Shown here in pieces: positions 23,589 to 32,399 of a stretch of DNA of 64,000 nucleotides; within the stretch, counting starts at the first letter, position 1, and each line of letters opens with the position of its first letter. The position numbers and the translations under genes were made by a program. The notes below the pieces were generated by a model. That model searched no databases. It had not been told where the DNA came from and saw nothing but the letters and a program-made list of their open reading frames with translations. Origin of the DNA: Euzebya pacifica (lineage in GTDB: Bacteria > Actinomycetota > Nitriliruptoria > Euzebyales > Euzebyaceae); contig NZ_CP031166.1 in NCBI RefSeq assembly GCF_003344865.1, positions 124,001 through 188,000 of the forward strand, given 5' to 3'.

Positions 23589-24202
23589 GTGGCGACACCA
23601 TCATCGGCCACGGCTTGGGTGCACGGGCCAAGGACGCTCGGGCGCTGTTCGAGCGGTACTGCCCGAACGGTGCCGAGGACGAGACACGCGCCCTGTACGA
23701 GTACCTGTGCCTGCTCGCGGCGATGGACCACCGCGACGGCAGCGACGGTCGGGCAGAGTCGCCCTACCGGCTCGTCATCGAGTACGGCACCCCGTTCACC
23801 TGCGACAACAGCGACGCGGGCCTTGCTGCGGCCGGGTTGGCCCGCGGTCAGCGGCGCGAATGCGCCAAGAACGCGTGGCGGGCCATGTCCGACCACCGGT
23901 TGGTCTACGTCGAGGGGTACGGCCGCAACCTGATCCCCGGGACCTGGCACGCCTGGAACCACGACCCGGTGGGGTGCCGGTCCTTTGACCTGACCTGGCG
24001 TCCCGACCCCGACACCACGCCCGCCTGGATCGGCATCCCCTTCACCACCGCCGCCGTCACAGCCACCTCCGGCCACACCGGCCGCTACGGACTCCTTCCG
24101 GAAGTGGCGCTCACCCGCGACCGTCTCCACGACATGATCCACCCCTGCCTCAACGACCTGCGTGCCGCCAACGGCCAGCCACCGATCGGACAGACCCGAT
24201 GA
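23585..24202 (+). CDS. Phage-type hypothetical protein (YVEGY/HAWN family)
   Basis: The ATGA overlap fixes the start. Residues 95-135 (HRLVYVEGYG, IPGTWHAWNHDP, FDLTW) match a pattern I recall from phage and actinobacterial proteins in which Y-x-E-G-Y is followed by HAWN and a later D-x-T-W. The His and Asp, with an upstream Cys (the NDPVGC region differs), may echo a transglutaminase-like core, but this is not shown. Function unknown. It is coupled to the zinc-ribbon gene downstream. Confidence 0.5.
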   Translation: MSGDTIIGHGLGARAKDARALFERYCPNGAEDETRALYEYLCLLAAMDHRDGSDGRAESPYRLVIEYGTPFTCDNSDAGLAAAGLARGQRRECAKNAWRAMSDHRLVYVEGYGRNLIPGTWHAWNHDPVGCRSFDLTWRPDPDTTPAWIGIPFTTAAVTATSGHTGRYGLLPEVALTRDRLHDMIHPCLNDLRAANGQPPIGQTR

Positions 24203-24459
24203 CACGATGCTGCATCCGTTGCAACGCCGAGGTCGCCGACGCACTCCGGACCGACCCGGCCAACGGGCCCGTCCCGGCCGAACGGGCCGTGGTGTTCACC
24301 TCCTCCGGCAACTACGGCTCGGCCGTGTTCGACCCCGACGAACCCGGCAAGACCCTCGAGGTCGTCGTGTGCGACGACTGCCTGGCCGACCCCACCACGC
24401 CGGTGCAGGCATGGACGACCCGCACCCGGATCATCCGCGAATCCGACCGCCGGCCCTGA
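24199..24459 (+). CDS. Small zinc-ribbon-like protein
   Basis: The ATGA overlap fixes the start. Two Cys pairs, CCIRC near residue 5 and CDDC near 60, are placed as in a zinc ribbon, with strands between (AVVFTSSGNYGSAVFD). 86 residues. Zinc binding is likely from the pattern; the role is unknown. Confidence 0.55.
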   Translation: MTRCCIRCNAEVADALRTDPANGPVPAERAVVFTSSGNYGSAVFDPDEPGKTLEVVVCDDCLADPTTPVQAWTTRTRIIRESDRRP

Positions 24460-24530
24460 CCGGCGGGCCGAAGGCCGCCGACCATCGGCCGACAACACCG
24501 AAGACGCCCCGCGACCGCCCCGAGGACACC

Positions 24531-24965
24531 GTGAACACCGCACCGATCGCCCACGACCGCGTCGCCGTCACCGTCAACGGGGCCGACATCGACCTCGTCA
24601 GCGTTGGCGACCACTGGATCGGCTCCGTCGCCGACACCGTCAACCCGGCACCCACCGTCCTGGTGCTGGCCCCGATGCGGTCGGGGGCGTGGCGGGTCAT
24701 GGCCGACCACGCGCGCGGATGGCACGTCTCGGGCTGTCGTCCGCTGCGCCACGCCCCCTACGTCGCGACCCACCGGACCCGCGAAGCAGCACTGATCGAC
24801 CTCGGAAGCGCTGCGGAGATGCACCGGGCCGCCGCCGGACGGCGCTCCATGCCCGACCCCCACCCGTGCCCGTCCGGTGACTGCTGGTCCCACGTCGGGC
24901 ACGGCGGGCCGTTCGACGGTCCGATGGTCGCCACCGCCGCCCAGCGCCTCGGCAAGGTCGGGTGA
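24531..24965 (+). CDS. Hypothetical protein, 144 residues
   Basis: A GTG at 24531 preceded by CGAGGACACC is preferred to an in-frame ATG at 24411 that would lie inside the previous gene. It has strands (DRVAVTVNGADIDLVSVGD, TVLVLAPMRSGAWRVM), a helix, and a His/Cys-rich end (HPCPSGDCWSHVGH) that could bind a metal. Unrecognised. Confidence 0.55.
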   Translation: MNTAPIAHDRVAVTVNGADIDLVSVGDHWIGSVADTVNPAPTVLVLAPMRSGAWRVMADHARGWHVSGCRPLRHAPYVATHRTREAALIDLGSAAEMHRAAAGRRSMPDPHPCPSGDCWSHVGHGGPFDGPMVATAAQRLGKVG

Positions 24966-24996
24966 CCACCCCCCACCACCATCCAACATAGCCTAG

Positions 24997-25025
24997 TTGC
25001 TAATAACGCTAGCACTTGCTAGTCT
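24997..25025 (+). promoter_or_regulatory. Promoter with operator copy H, leaderless layout
   Basis: The operator TGCTA-ATAACGC-TAGCA (24998-25014) overlaps a -35-like TTGCTA (24997-25002); a -10 TAGTCT follows after 17 nt (25020-25025). Transcription would start near 25032, exactly at the GTG start codon. Confidence 0.65.
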
Positions 25026-25031
25026 GTGGGT

Positions 25032-25310
25032 GTGGCCGACGCACTCGCGACCGAACTCCTCATCCGCTTCACCGGTGTCATCCTCGCGGTCGGCTGCGGC
25101 GTCGGGGCACTCCTCGCCGCCACCGACCGGCGGTGGCTGACCGGCGCCGCCCTCGCCATTGCCCTGGTCGCCGTGCCCGCCACCGCAGGTGCCATCGCCG
25201 ACGGCATCACCGGTGCCGGATGGGCCCCCGCGCTCCGGTCCGCCGCTGCCCTGGCCATCCCCGCATGGCTGCTGTACGAGGACCGCGACCACTTCGACCC
25301 CGTCCGCTGA
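25032..25310 (+). CDS. Small membrane protein
   Basis: The GTG at 25032 lies seven bases after the -10, so the message is probably leaderless; an in-frame GTG at 25026 would be upstream of the likely transcript start. The 92 residues contain about three hydrophobic helices (IRFTGVILAVGCGVGALLAA, LTGAALAIALVAVPATAGAI, ALRSAAALAIPAWLLY), with a charged end DRDHFDPVR. There is no signal peptide and no known family. Confidence 0.65.
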   Translation: MADALATELLIRFTGVILAVGCGVGALLAATDRRWLTGAALAIALVAVPATAGAIADGITGAGWAPALRSAAALAIPAWLLYEDRDHFDPVR

Positions 25311-25337
25311 CCAGGACCGCACACGAGAGGCCACCCC

Positions 25338-25874
25338 ATGCCCGGAACGCTGCCCGCCTACCAACTCCAACCCTACGGCCGCCACGCCATGCAGTTCACC
25401 CGCCCCGACGACGGCGCGCCCCTGCTGGACCTCGCCCCGCCCTACCAGCGCGGCCGCGTGTGGACGCCCGAGCAACGGGTCAACCTGATCCGCTCCCTGC
25501 AGATGGGCCTGCCCATCGGCGCCGTGCTCACCAGCTTCCGGGGCTGGGAGACCACCGACGGGACCTACGCCGTCGTCGACGGACGCCAGCGCATCGAAAC
25601 GCTCCGCGCATGGGCCGCCGGGGACCTGCGCGTCCCCGCCGACTTCTTCAACGACGACAACATCCAGCAGGTCGCCGAGGACGGCACCGTCTCCTCCGCC
25701 GACCTGACCGCGCGTGGCACCAGGAACTGGCAGCGGTGGCCCGTCAACGAACTGCAGGCATCTGGCCTGTCCCTCGCCGAGGAGGCAAACCTGTACCTCC
25801 TCATCAACTTCGGTGGCACCCCCCAGACCGACGCAGACCGGCTCCGCGCGGCGACCGTGGCTTCCCGTGGATGA
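25338..25874 (+). CDS. DUF262 (ParB/Srx-fold) protein, short
   Basis: GAGAGGCC precedes the ATG. Residues 32-62 (LAPPYQRGRVWTPEQRVNL, IRSLQMGLPIGAVL) and VVDGRQRIETL near 75-85 are the DUF262 signature, the ParB/Srx-like nucleotidase/nuclease core also used in GmrS. At 178 residues it holds only this domain, without the DUF1524 or HNH partner seen in the gene at 45762. Short DUF262 proteins are common in actinophages. It may be a nicking or NTP-hydrolysing protein; the exact role is unknown. Confidence 0.75.
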   Translation: MPGTLPAYQLQPYGRHAMQFTRPDDGAPLLDLAPPYQRGRVWTPEQRVNLIRSLQMGLPIGAVLTSFRGWETTDGTYAVVDGRQRIETLRAWAAGDLRVPADFFNDDNIQQVAEDGTVSSADLTARGTRNWQRWPVNELQASGLSLAEEANLYLLINFGGTPQTDADRLRAATVASRG

Positions 25875-25995
25875 CCCCCACGTCCTGCCGGTGACGCACC
25901 TGCCGGGCACCGACACCCTGCCCGTCCACATCGATCAGCCAACCGACACGACGTCCTGCCTGGTCGATGTCGCCCGGTCCCCGCACGGACGGTGA
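25867..25995 (+). CDS. Possible 42-residue ORF
   Basis: A GTG at 25867 overlaps the end of the DUF262 gene by eight bases. The short product (starting VDDPHVLPVTHLPGTD) has normal codon usage and no motif. It is given with low confidence. Confidence 0.3.
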   Translation: MDDPHVLPVTHLPGTDTLPVHIDQPTDTTSCLVDVARSPHGR

Positions 25996-26143
25996 CACCG
26001 GCCGGGTCCACACCGTGCCCACCGGACTCGACGCCGACGTGGACTCGGGAACGATCCGGCTGGTGTGGGCCGACGTGCGGAACCACGACCTCGCCTGGCC
26101 GCCCGACAGATCCCCGATGACGCAACGACACAAGGAGGCCCTC

Positions 26144-26635
26144 ATGGGCTGGTGGAGCACAGACCTCATGGGCGGCGACGCCCCAATGGACATCCACGGC
26201 TGGTGGACCGACAAGGCCGGCCTCGACTTCGACGACCTGCCCTATCCGGGCCGGGCGCTCACCACCGCCCAGGCCGACGCGGTCGCCGCCGTCCTCCCCG
26301 CCGACCTCGACGCCGCCAAGGCCACCCTCAGCCGATGGGAGACCCACGGGCCCGACCCCGTCGCCCGGCATCTCCTCGGGATCGTCTGGATGCAGACCGG
26401 ACGGCCCATGCCCGACGACATCAAGGCCCACGTCGTGTCGCTCAACGACACCGACCTGGCCGCCTGGCACGGCGACCCCGACCGCGAAGCCGCGCTGGAC
26501 GCCTTCGCCGATACCGTGAACGCCTACACGGGCGGCCAGCGGATGGAGTTCACCTCCAAGGGACTGTTCGCCGCAATCAACGACCTGGTCACCGACGGTC
26601 GCCCCGGCTTGGTCAACCATCCGGTCGACCACTGA
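26144..26635 (+). CDS. Phage-type hypothetical protein (MGWWSTDLMGGD start)
   Basis: AAGGAGG five bases before the ATG at 26144 decides the start, although the frame is open upstream to about 25967. The opening GWWSTDLMGGDAPMDI resembles the starts of a common family of phage-related proteins (M-G-x-W-x-T/N-D-x-M-x-G-D-x-P-x-D). The body is helical (AKATLSRWETHG, EAALDAFADTVNAYTGG). Function unknown. The next 200 bases (26636-26840) show no gene. Confidence 0.55.
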   Translation: MGWWSTDLMGGDAPMDIHGWWTDKAGLDFDDLPYPGRALTTAQADAVAAVLPADLDAAKATLSRWETHGPDPVARHLLGIVWMQTGRPMPDDIKAHVVSLNDTDLAAWHGDPDREAALDAFADTVNAYTGGQRMEFTSKGLFAAINDLVTDGRPGLVNHPVDH

Positions 26636-26840
26636 CACCCGTCAGGACGACCCGCCGTCCGGCACGGGCAAGCGGCGGACCCGCCGCCACCTGACCGCGG
26701 CCACCGACACCCCCGTCCCCAGCGGCCGCCTCACCGCCGTCACCCGAGGCATCGGCGATCGCGGTCGCGGTCGCGTACCAGTTGCGCACCCGACCACGGC
26801 CGACGGTGTCGGCGCCGGTGACGACAATGAAGACCACGAC

Positions 26841-28025
26841 ATGGGCCCATCCAGACGACACATCGCCGGGCTGCTGCACGACGGCCTCGGTTGGGACGCC
26901 ATCGGCGGCAGGTACGGCCTCACCGCCGCCGCCGCACGAGCCCGGTGGCGCGACGCCGTCACGCCACACCTGCGCGAGCTCGCCGCAGCCGATGATGGCC
27001 CCGACCACGACCGGGCGTCCTGCGGCAACGGTGCCGGCTGCCGGCACGAGCTGTGCCGAGCCCGCTACGCCACCTGGACGCGGCGATGGCGGGCCGAACA
27101 GGCCGGCCGGGCCCCCGACCTGCCAACCGATGACGCCGCCATGCTGGACCGCACCGCCAAGGAGCTGCACACCGGGCTCGTCGACTGGGACGATCTTGGC
27201 GACCGGTACGACCGCACCGGCGGATGGGTGCGCCGCCGGCTCGAACGGCTCCTGTTCGACCGGTTCGTCGCGCTCGAGGAGGCCGACGACCCGACGGGAC
27301 GGCACGGCACCAACGCCGGCTACCGGGCGGGGTGCCGGTCCTTGGGGTGCACCAGGGCCCACACCGACAACCGGCTCGCCAACGAGAACATCCGCATCGC
27401 TGGCCGCGGCCGACGGCTGACCGCACGGCCCGTCGCCGACCACATCGCACGGCTAAGGGCCAGCGGCGTGTCGCTCAGGGCCATCGCCGCCGCATCGGGC
27501 CACCACCCGGGACACCTGTCGCGCATCGCCAGCGGCGGCCAGGCACGGGTGTCACCCGAACTCGCCGACGCCGTCCTCGCCGTCACCCCCGACGCCTCCC
27601 CGTTCGTCCCCGCCGACCGGACCCACGCCGTCATCGACATGCTGCTCGAGGCCGGCTGGACACGGGCCGGCCTCGGCCGGGCCCTCGGCACCGCCCGGCC
27701 CGACGCGACCACCCTCGGCATCGGCAAGCACCGCCGGGTCAGACGCGACCGCCACGACCGCCTCGTTGCGCTCCTGGATCGGCCATGGCCGGGGTCGGAC
27801 GCCATCCCACGACCCGCCGGCCCCCACGACCGGCTCGTCGGCTCCGGACCGACCAAGGAACTCGTGCGGCTCCTCTTCGCCCACGGATGGACCGAACAGC
27901 AGATCGCACGGGCCGCAGGCCTCCCCCAGGGGTCGGTGCGGCTCATGGGAACCGCGACCAGCCAAGCGGTCCACCGCAGCCTCGTTGCGCTCATCGACCG
28001 GACCCGGAGCCGCACGGCCGCCTGA
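26841..28025 (+). CDS. Multi-HTH protein, paralogue of 44521
   Basis: The 394-residue product contains several helix-turn-helix-like segments: DGLGWDAIGGRYGLTAAAAR (residues 13-32), LVDWDDLGDRYDRTGGWVR (about 113), ASGVSLRAIAAASGHHPGHL (about 210), AGWTRAGLGRALG (about 272) and HGWTEQQIARAAGLPQGSVR (about 350). Between them is a GRHGT-x4-YRAGCRSLGC motif, a Cys-containing element known from many actinophage proteins. The gene at 44521 has the same order of parts. It may be a sequence-specific DNA-binding protein with repeated modules. It is a candidate regulator of the palindromic operators, though no evidence links them. Confidence 0.6.
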   Translation: MGPSRRHIAGLLHDGLGWDAIGGRYGLTAAAARARWRDAVTPHLRELAAADDGPDHDRASCGNGAGCRHELCRARYATWTRRWRAEQAGRAPDLPTDDAAMLDRTAKELHTGLVDWDDLGDRYDRTGGWVRRRLERLLFDRFVALEEADDPTGRHGTNAGYRAGCRSLGCTRAHTDNRLANENIRIAGRGRRLTARPVADHIARLRASGVSLRAIAAASGHHPGHLSRIASGGQARVSPELADAVLAVTPDASPFVPADRTHAVIDMLLEAGWTRAGLGRALGTARPDATTLGIGKHRRVRRDRHDRLVALLDRPWPGSDAIPRPAGPHDRLVGSGPTKELVRLLFAHGWTEQQIARAAGLPQGSVRLMGTATSQAVHRSLVALIDRTRSRTAA

Positions 28026-28211
28026 ACGGCCCCGGGGTGGCGTGCGGAATGGCAGTGGCGACAACAGCACACCGTCGGCCACGGCTACCCCATTCATGTC
28101 TCTGGGCTAAGGGGAGCCTGCCGTACCGCACCCCCGCGGGCGCGAACGGTCAACGCCACCCGGACGCATGACGGGACGAAGGCACCCGCCGCATCGGCCG
28201 ACAACGCACCA

Positions 28212-28244
28212 GAAGCCCCCGACCCGTCAGGGATCGGGGGCTTC
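28212..28244. terminator. Bidirectional terminator between convergent genes
   Basis: Arms GAAGCCCCCGACCC and GGGATCGGGGGCTTC with a GTCA loop form a GC-rich hairpin between the ends of the genes at 26841 (+) and 28259 (-). There is no U-run, as is usual in high-GC Actinobacteria. The remaining 28026-28211 shows no gene. Confidence 0.7.
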
Positions 28245-28258
28245 CGGTCCTGTCCGGG

Positions 28259-29248
28259 TCAGCCGGTCCGGTCCAGCAGACCGTTGTCGCGGATGACGTC
28301 CTGCACGGCTTCGTCGACCGCCATCCACATGGCGTCCATGACCACCTCGCCGGTCAGCCCGCGCGACCAGAACCAGTTGGTGCGGACCTGCGCCCACACC
28401 TCGTCGGTGAACGCCACGTCGGCAGGCAGTTCGCCGTTGTCGTCGGCGAGGTGCTCGAAGTGCTGCTCCCACTTCTCGGCGGCGTCCTCGCGGCTCATCA
28501 CGGTGCCCTCGGCCCAGGTGGCGGCCTTGAACGCGGCGAACACGTCGTGGGCGTAGCGACCGTCCTCTGCGGTGCACAGGACGGTCGTGATGGCGGTGGC
28601 GGTGGTGTGGTCGAGCGTGACGATGCCGTGCAGGACGGTGTCCTTGGCGGCCTCGGCGATCCGGCGGGCCGCCTCGTCGTCACGGGTCGCCCGGACCGCA
28701 TCGAGGCAGGCGTTGTAGCCGGTGCCGGTGAGCGCGTTGAGGGCACGGGCGAGGTGCTTCTCGGCCTTGGCGGTGGCGAACAACACCGGGTCGGGTCCGA
28801 GGGGCACCGTCGGGATGGGACGCAGCGAGTCCGGCGACGACGACCAGTCCGCCGTCCGGGTCGCGGCGGCGGGCAGCTCGATGAACGTGCCGTCCTCGGC
28901 GTCGGAGGGGAAGAAGTCCGCGAGTGATGTTGCGGGGCCGGAGCAGGCCTGCGCGAAGTCCTCGCCGACGCCGTCCCACTCGTCGGCGTCGACCAGGTCG
29001 GTCCAGCCGTCGGGGCCGGCGACGGGCCGTCCATGGCCGTCCTCGATGCCGCCGAAGCGGTCGATGTGCAGGTTACGGCCGTCGGGGAAGACGACGACGC
29101 CGACGGTCATCACCGGGCCGTCGTCGTTGTCGCCGGACTCATCAGCGAGGTGGACGGCGGTGGCGGTGGGGAAGAAGGCACGGACAGCGGTGGCGATGTC
29201 AGCGACCAGGGCGGCGCGGAGGTTGTCGAGCGCGGTTCGGGTGTTCAT
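28259..29248 (-). CDS. Unknown 329-residue protein, operator-linked
   Basis: The ATG at 29248 follows GAGGAGCACACGCC. The first 55 residues (ALDNLRAALVADIATAVRAF, then VMTVGVVVFPDGRNLHI) have the helix-strand-strand layout seen at the starts of the proteins at 48641 and 4136. After a DGWTDLVDADEWDG acidic part, the C-terminal 200 residues are mainly helical. No catalytic motif was seen. It lies alone behind operator I with a leader of about 180 bases (29249-29430) that shows no gene. Confidence 0.65.
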   Translation of the reverse strand: MNTRTALDNLRAALVADIATAVRAFFPTATAVHLADESGDNDDGPVMTVGVVVFPDGRNLHIDRFGGIEDGHGRPVAGPDGWTDLVDADEWDGVGEDFAQACSGPATSLADFFPSDAEDGTFIELPAAATRTADWSSSPDSLRPIPTVPLGPDPVLFATAKAEKHLARALNALTGTGYNACLDAVRATRDDEAARRIAEAAKDTVLHGIVTLDHTTATAITTVLCTAEDGRYAHDVFAAFKAATWAEGTVMSREDAAEKWEQHFEHLADDNGELPADVAFTDEVWAQVRTNWFWSRGLTGEVVMDAMWMAVDEAVQDVIRDNGLLDRTG

Positions 29249-29430
29249 GGCGTGTGCTCCTCGTGTGTGTCGACACCCGGCATGCCGACACGGTTGGAGG
29301 GGCGCCACGCGGCGCTGCGTTCGTGTCGAGATGTGCCTTGCAGGTGTCAGCCCTGGGGGTTCGCGGCCCGACTCCCGTCCTGCCGGGTGGGGGAGTGGTT
29401 GTGGTGCCGCCGGCCTCCTGACAGGCCATC

Positions 29431-29467
29431 TGCTAATAACCGTAGCACATGGGCATCGTTGGTTCAA
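29431..29467 (-). promoter_or_regulatory. Promoter with operator copy I (minus strand)
   Basis: On the minus strand, TTGAAC (29467-29462), 17 nt, TACGGT (29444-29439). The palindrome TGCTA-N7-TAGCA covers 29431-29447 over the -10. It drives 28259-29248. Confidence 0.75.
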
Positions 29468-29550
29468 GGCCCCGTGCGCCGGTCGGACTGCGGACGGCCG
29501 ACCATCACCGCCCCACCCGTCGGAGATGCCTCGCCCGGAATGACCGGCCC

Positions 29551-30111
29551 ATGACCACCCGCTCGGCCCACACCCGCACCGACCCCGCGACCGGCCGTCG
29601 CATCCCGGTCCGCGCCCACCGGGTACGAACCGGACCGCCCGCACCACCCGCACCCCTCACCCCGGAAGCAGCCGACCGGGCCTTCGGTCCGGCCGCCACC
29701 ACCGACCCACTCGACGACGCCCGGACCACCGCCGTCGCCGCCGCGTTCGCCGACCCCGACGTGCGACTGTGGCCCGCCACCGCACCCGTGCACGACCAAT
29801 GGGTCGTCCGCGCCGACGGCGCAACCGTGGTGGTGTCCACCCACCGCGACAACCCCGACGGCGACGGCCTCATCGAACACGTCGCCGTCGGCACCATCGT
29901 CCCCGCCGGCACGAGATGGGGCTACCCGGCCGACGAGGCCGACATGTGGATCATGTGGGACCACCAGACCAACCACGTGCCCCTCGGCCGCCCCGACGAC
30001 GTGGGTGCGGTGCGGACCATCGCCCTGCGCGACGGCGAAGCCACCCCGTTCACCACCGTCTCCGACGTCCTCACGGCCGTCACCACCGAAGCCGCCGCCG
30101 GCCACCAGTAG
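29551..30111 (+). CDS. Hypothetical protein, 186 residues
   Basis: The ATG at 29551 gives a basic start (DPATGRRIPVRAHRVR). After a Pro-rich linker, the second half is beta-rich (DQWVVRADGATVVVSTH, MWIMWDHQTNHVP) and may be a jelly-roll or barrel. No motif is known. It is divergent from 28259 but shows no own operator copy. Confidence 0.55.
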   Translation: MTTRSAHTRTDPATGRRIPVRAHRVRTGPPAPPAPLTPEAADRAFGPAATTDPLDDARTTAVAAAFADPDVRLWPATAPVHDQWVVRADGATVVVSTHRDNPDGDGLIEHVAVGTIVPAGTRWGYPADEADMWIMWDHQTNHVPLGRPDDVGAVRTIALRDGEATPFTTVSDVLTAVTTEAAAGHQ

Positions 30112-30589
30112 CCACCACCCGCACCCGTCCAAGGAGCATCCACGCGGCCGGCCACCTCATCGGCGCGGCGTTCCTCGTCTTCGCCTTCCGGACCGCAACG
30201 ACCAGCCGTCTCCGTGGCGGGGGAACGGCCATGGTCGGGCACCGTGACCGAGGAGGTGTCGCGCCGCTCCACCCAGACGGGACGGCGGACACGCGTTCAC
30301 GCGCCACGGGTCGCCTCCTACTCCCATCCCGACAAGTCGCCGACGCCACCCTGGAACCAACGACGTTCGGCACCCGCCGGTTCGCCGTCGGCGACACCGT
30401 CGAACTGGCCCACGACCCGGCAACGGGGGCCGTGCGGCACCACCACCTCCAAGGACATCATCGTGCTGACCGCCGTCGGCGTCGGCCATCATCGCCGAGT
30501 TGCTGTCCGACCCGTCGACGTTGCGACCCGGGTGGACCCTGCGACGACCGTCACCGGACACGCCCCTCCGTCACGGGAACAACAGCCAC
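30112..30589 (+). other. 480-bp stretch with fragments of a decayed gene
   Basis: AAGGAG at about 30131-30136 is followed by ACG where a start codon would be expected. Pieces that look coded occur in different frames: RRFAVGDTVELAHDPATG near 30380-30430 in one, GTTTSKDIIVLTAVGVG near 30440-30490 in another. No frame is good throughout. A frameshifted or eroded gene is the simplest reading, but random open frames in high-GC DNA are possible. Confidence 0.3.
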
Positions 30590-30940
30590 ATGGGCAAACG
30601 GTGGAACGACGTCACGGTCAACGCCCCCGGTGTCGCCGAGCTCGGTGACACCGGCATCGTCCTTGACATCGACCGGCCCACAACCGGCCGCATGGGGTTC
30701 GTGTTCGCCGACGTCCACACACCAGACGGCACCACACGCAGGCTCATCGAGCCCCGCTACGCCCTGACCCACGACACCGTCCGGTACCAAATCACCCGCA
30801 TCGACGGCGACGACGTCACCATCGCATGGCGGACCGTCCCCCACCGGTTCGCCCCCCGCATCCAAGGATTCCTGCGCCGCATCCGACCCCGGCCGTCCGT
30901 ACCGGCTCCCGGGGCGGCCACCGTCCCACCATCGGTCTAG
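30590..30940 (+). CDS. Hypothetical protein, 116 residues
   Basis: The ATG at 30590 is preferred; a TTG at 30500 in the same frame is possible. It is beta-rich (RWNDVTVNAPGVAELGDTG, VRYQITRIDGDDVTIAWR), with a basic Pro-rich tail. This could be a small barrel protein. Not recognised. Confidence 0.5.
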   Translation: MGKRWNDVTVNAPGVAELGDTGIVLDIDRPTTGRMGFVFADVHTPDGTTRRLIEPRYALTHDTVRYQITRIDGDDVTIAWRTVPHRFAPRIQGFLRRIRPRPSVPAPGAATVPPSV

Positions 30941-31005
30941 CGTCCCCTTCACAACGGCACCGGCCGACCGGTCCACGCCGACACGACCTCCCAGGAGCAC
31001 CACCC

Positions 31006-31281
31006 GTGAACAAGAGCGAACTCGTCGACCGGATCGCCTCCGGCACCGACATGTCCAAGGCCGACGCCTCCGCCGCACTGGACGCCACCATCGACGCGAT
31101 CGTCGAGGCGGTCGCCGCCGGCGACGCCGTCAAGATCCCCGGCTTCGGCAACTTCGACGTCCGCGAGAACGCCGCCCGCAAGGGCCGCAACCCCGCCACC
31201 GGCGAGGAGATGGACATCGCCGCCTCCAAGACGCCCCGGTTCAAGCCGCTCGGCAAGTTCAAGGACGCTGTCAACAGCTGA
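31006..31281 (+). CDS. hup: HU-family DNA-binding protein
   Basis: A GTG start follows CCAGGAG. The 91-residue product is a full HU: an N-terminal dimerisation helix (NKSELVDRIA), AGDAVKIPGFGNFDVRE, and the arm RKGRNPATGEEMDIAASK with the intercalating Pro, then PRFKPLGKFKDAVN. HU bends and compacts DNA and helps replication and repair. It lacks the Lys/Ala-rich tail of mycobacterial and streptomycete HupB/HupS, so it is the short bacterial type. A terminator follows directly. HU genes of this kind are common on large plasmids and phages. Confidence 0.95.
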   Translation: MNKSELVDRIASGTDMSKADASAALDATIDAIVEAVAAGDAVKIPGFGNFDVRENAARKGRNPATGEEMDIAASKTPRFKPLGKFKDAVNS

Positions 31282-31325
31282 TCCAGTCCCCGCTGCCCAC
31301 CCCCCCACCCCGGGACAGCGGACCC

Positions 31326-31369
31326 AGAGGCCCCCGCCGCCGGCACCCCAGCCGATGACGGGGGCCTCT
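31326..31369 (+). terminator. Terminator of the HU gene
   Basis: Arms AGAGGCCCCCG (31326-31336) and CGGGGGCCTCT (31359-31369) match perfectly around a 22-nt loop, 45 bases after the HU stop, followed by a short CTTCGT. Confidence 0.75.
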
Positions 31370-31535
31370 CTTCGTGGGTGCCTCCTGCCCCCGCTCTGCG
31401 GTACGGCCTGTACCGTTGAACGTCGAAACGACCGGCAATGGGGCCTGTCGGGCCAGCCAACAGGCATCCTCCCGCCGCTGGGCGACTGCCTGTCACGGGC
31501 CCGGCCTCATCGACGGGCGCACAGGAGGACAGGGC

Positions 31536-32399
31536 ATGAAGGACCTCGCTGAGAGCCCCGACAACACGATGCAGCTCTCGGAGGTGGCGTATCAGCTCCT
31601 CGAGGAGATCCTGCTGATCGGAGTCAACGGGGCCGGGCCGCTCGGATCGGCACGGACCGTGGCCGAAGAAGCCATGCGTCGCCACGACAGCAAGGACCGG
31701 GCGATCAGGTCACTCATCCGCATGCACGTGCAGCTTGCCGGCGCGCAAGGCTTCCTCACCAACCTCGGCGGATTCCTGACTCTTCCTGTGGCGCTGCCCG
31801 CAAACATCGGTGCCTGCTACATCCTGCAGACACGCCTGGCCGCATCCATCGCAATCGTCCACGGTCAGGACCCGGCGGAGGAACAGGTCCGGTCGGCCTT
31901 GCTGCTGTGCCTGCTCGGCAACACAGCGGCGGAGGCGGCGAAGAAGGTCGGGGTGCAGATCGGCCAGAAAGTGGCGATGAACGCGATCAAGAAGCTGCCG
32001 ATCGAGGTGCTCCGCGCGATCAACAAGAAGATCGGGTTCATGCTGCTGACCAAGTACGGATCCAAGCGAGGGGTGATCGTGCTTGCCAAGGGCGTCCCTG
32101 TCGTGGGTGGCGCCGTCGGCGGCGGCTTCGACGCCACCAGCACCTACGCGGTCGGCCGATACGCAGCGAGCATGTTCGGCGACCAGGAGGGCAGCGACGA
32201 CGCCCTCGTGGATGCTTCGGATGATGTCTTGGTGGATGCCTCAGCGGTCGACGTGCCGCTCACCGATCCGAACCCGACCACACGGGGTCTGCCCGACGCC
32301 TCGTCAGGCCGCCAGCGACCCGTCGCTGCTGGCGGCAATGACCAGGGTGGCGACGACAGCCCGGCGGACGGCTTCGCGGGCGGCGGCCATCGACCCTGA
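31536..32399 (+). CDS. EcsC-family protein
   Basis: AGGAGGA sits eight bases before the ATG. Residues 55-200 fit the EcsC family: LIRMHVQLAGAQGFLTNLGG, LTLPVALPANIGACYILQTRL, then IAIVHGQDPAEEQV, with GAVGGGFDATSTYAVGRYA near 200. EcsC proteins are peripheral or integral membrane proteins of unclear role, first named in the Bacillus ecs transporter operon. The last 65 residues are acidic and disordered. The 3' end overlaps the minus-strand gene at 32304 by 96 bases. An upstream leader of 160 bases contains TTGAAC but no operator copy. Confidence 0.7.
   Translation: MKDLAESPDNTMQLSEVAYQLLEEILLIGVNGAGPLGSARTVAEEAMRRHDSKDRAIRSLIRMHVQLAGAQGFLTNLGGFLTLPVALPANIGACYILQTRLAASIAIVHGQDPAEEQVRSALLLCLLGNTAAEAAKKVGVQIGQKVAMNAIKKLPIEVLRAINKKIGFMLLTKYGSKRGVIVLAKGVPVVGGAVGGGFDATSTYAVGRYAASMFGDQEGSDDALVDASDDVLVDASAVDVPLTDPNPTTRGLPDASSGRQRPVAAGGNDQGGDDSPADGFAGGGHRP

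Noticed and set aside
31400-31440. GTAC-x5-GTAC and TTGAAC before the EcsC gene as a further operator
   Set aside because: No TGCTA/TAGCA arms and no clear -10 at the right distance.
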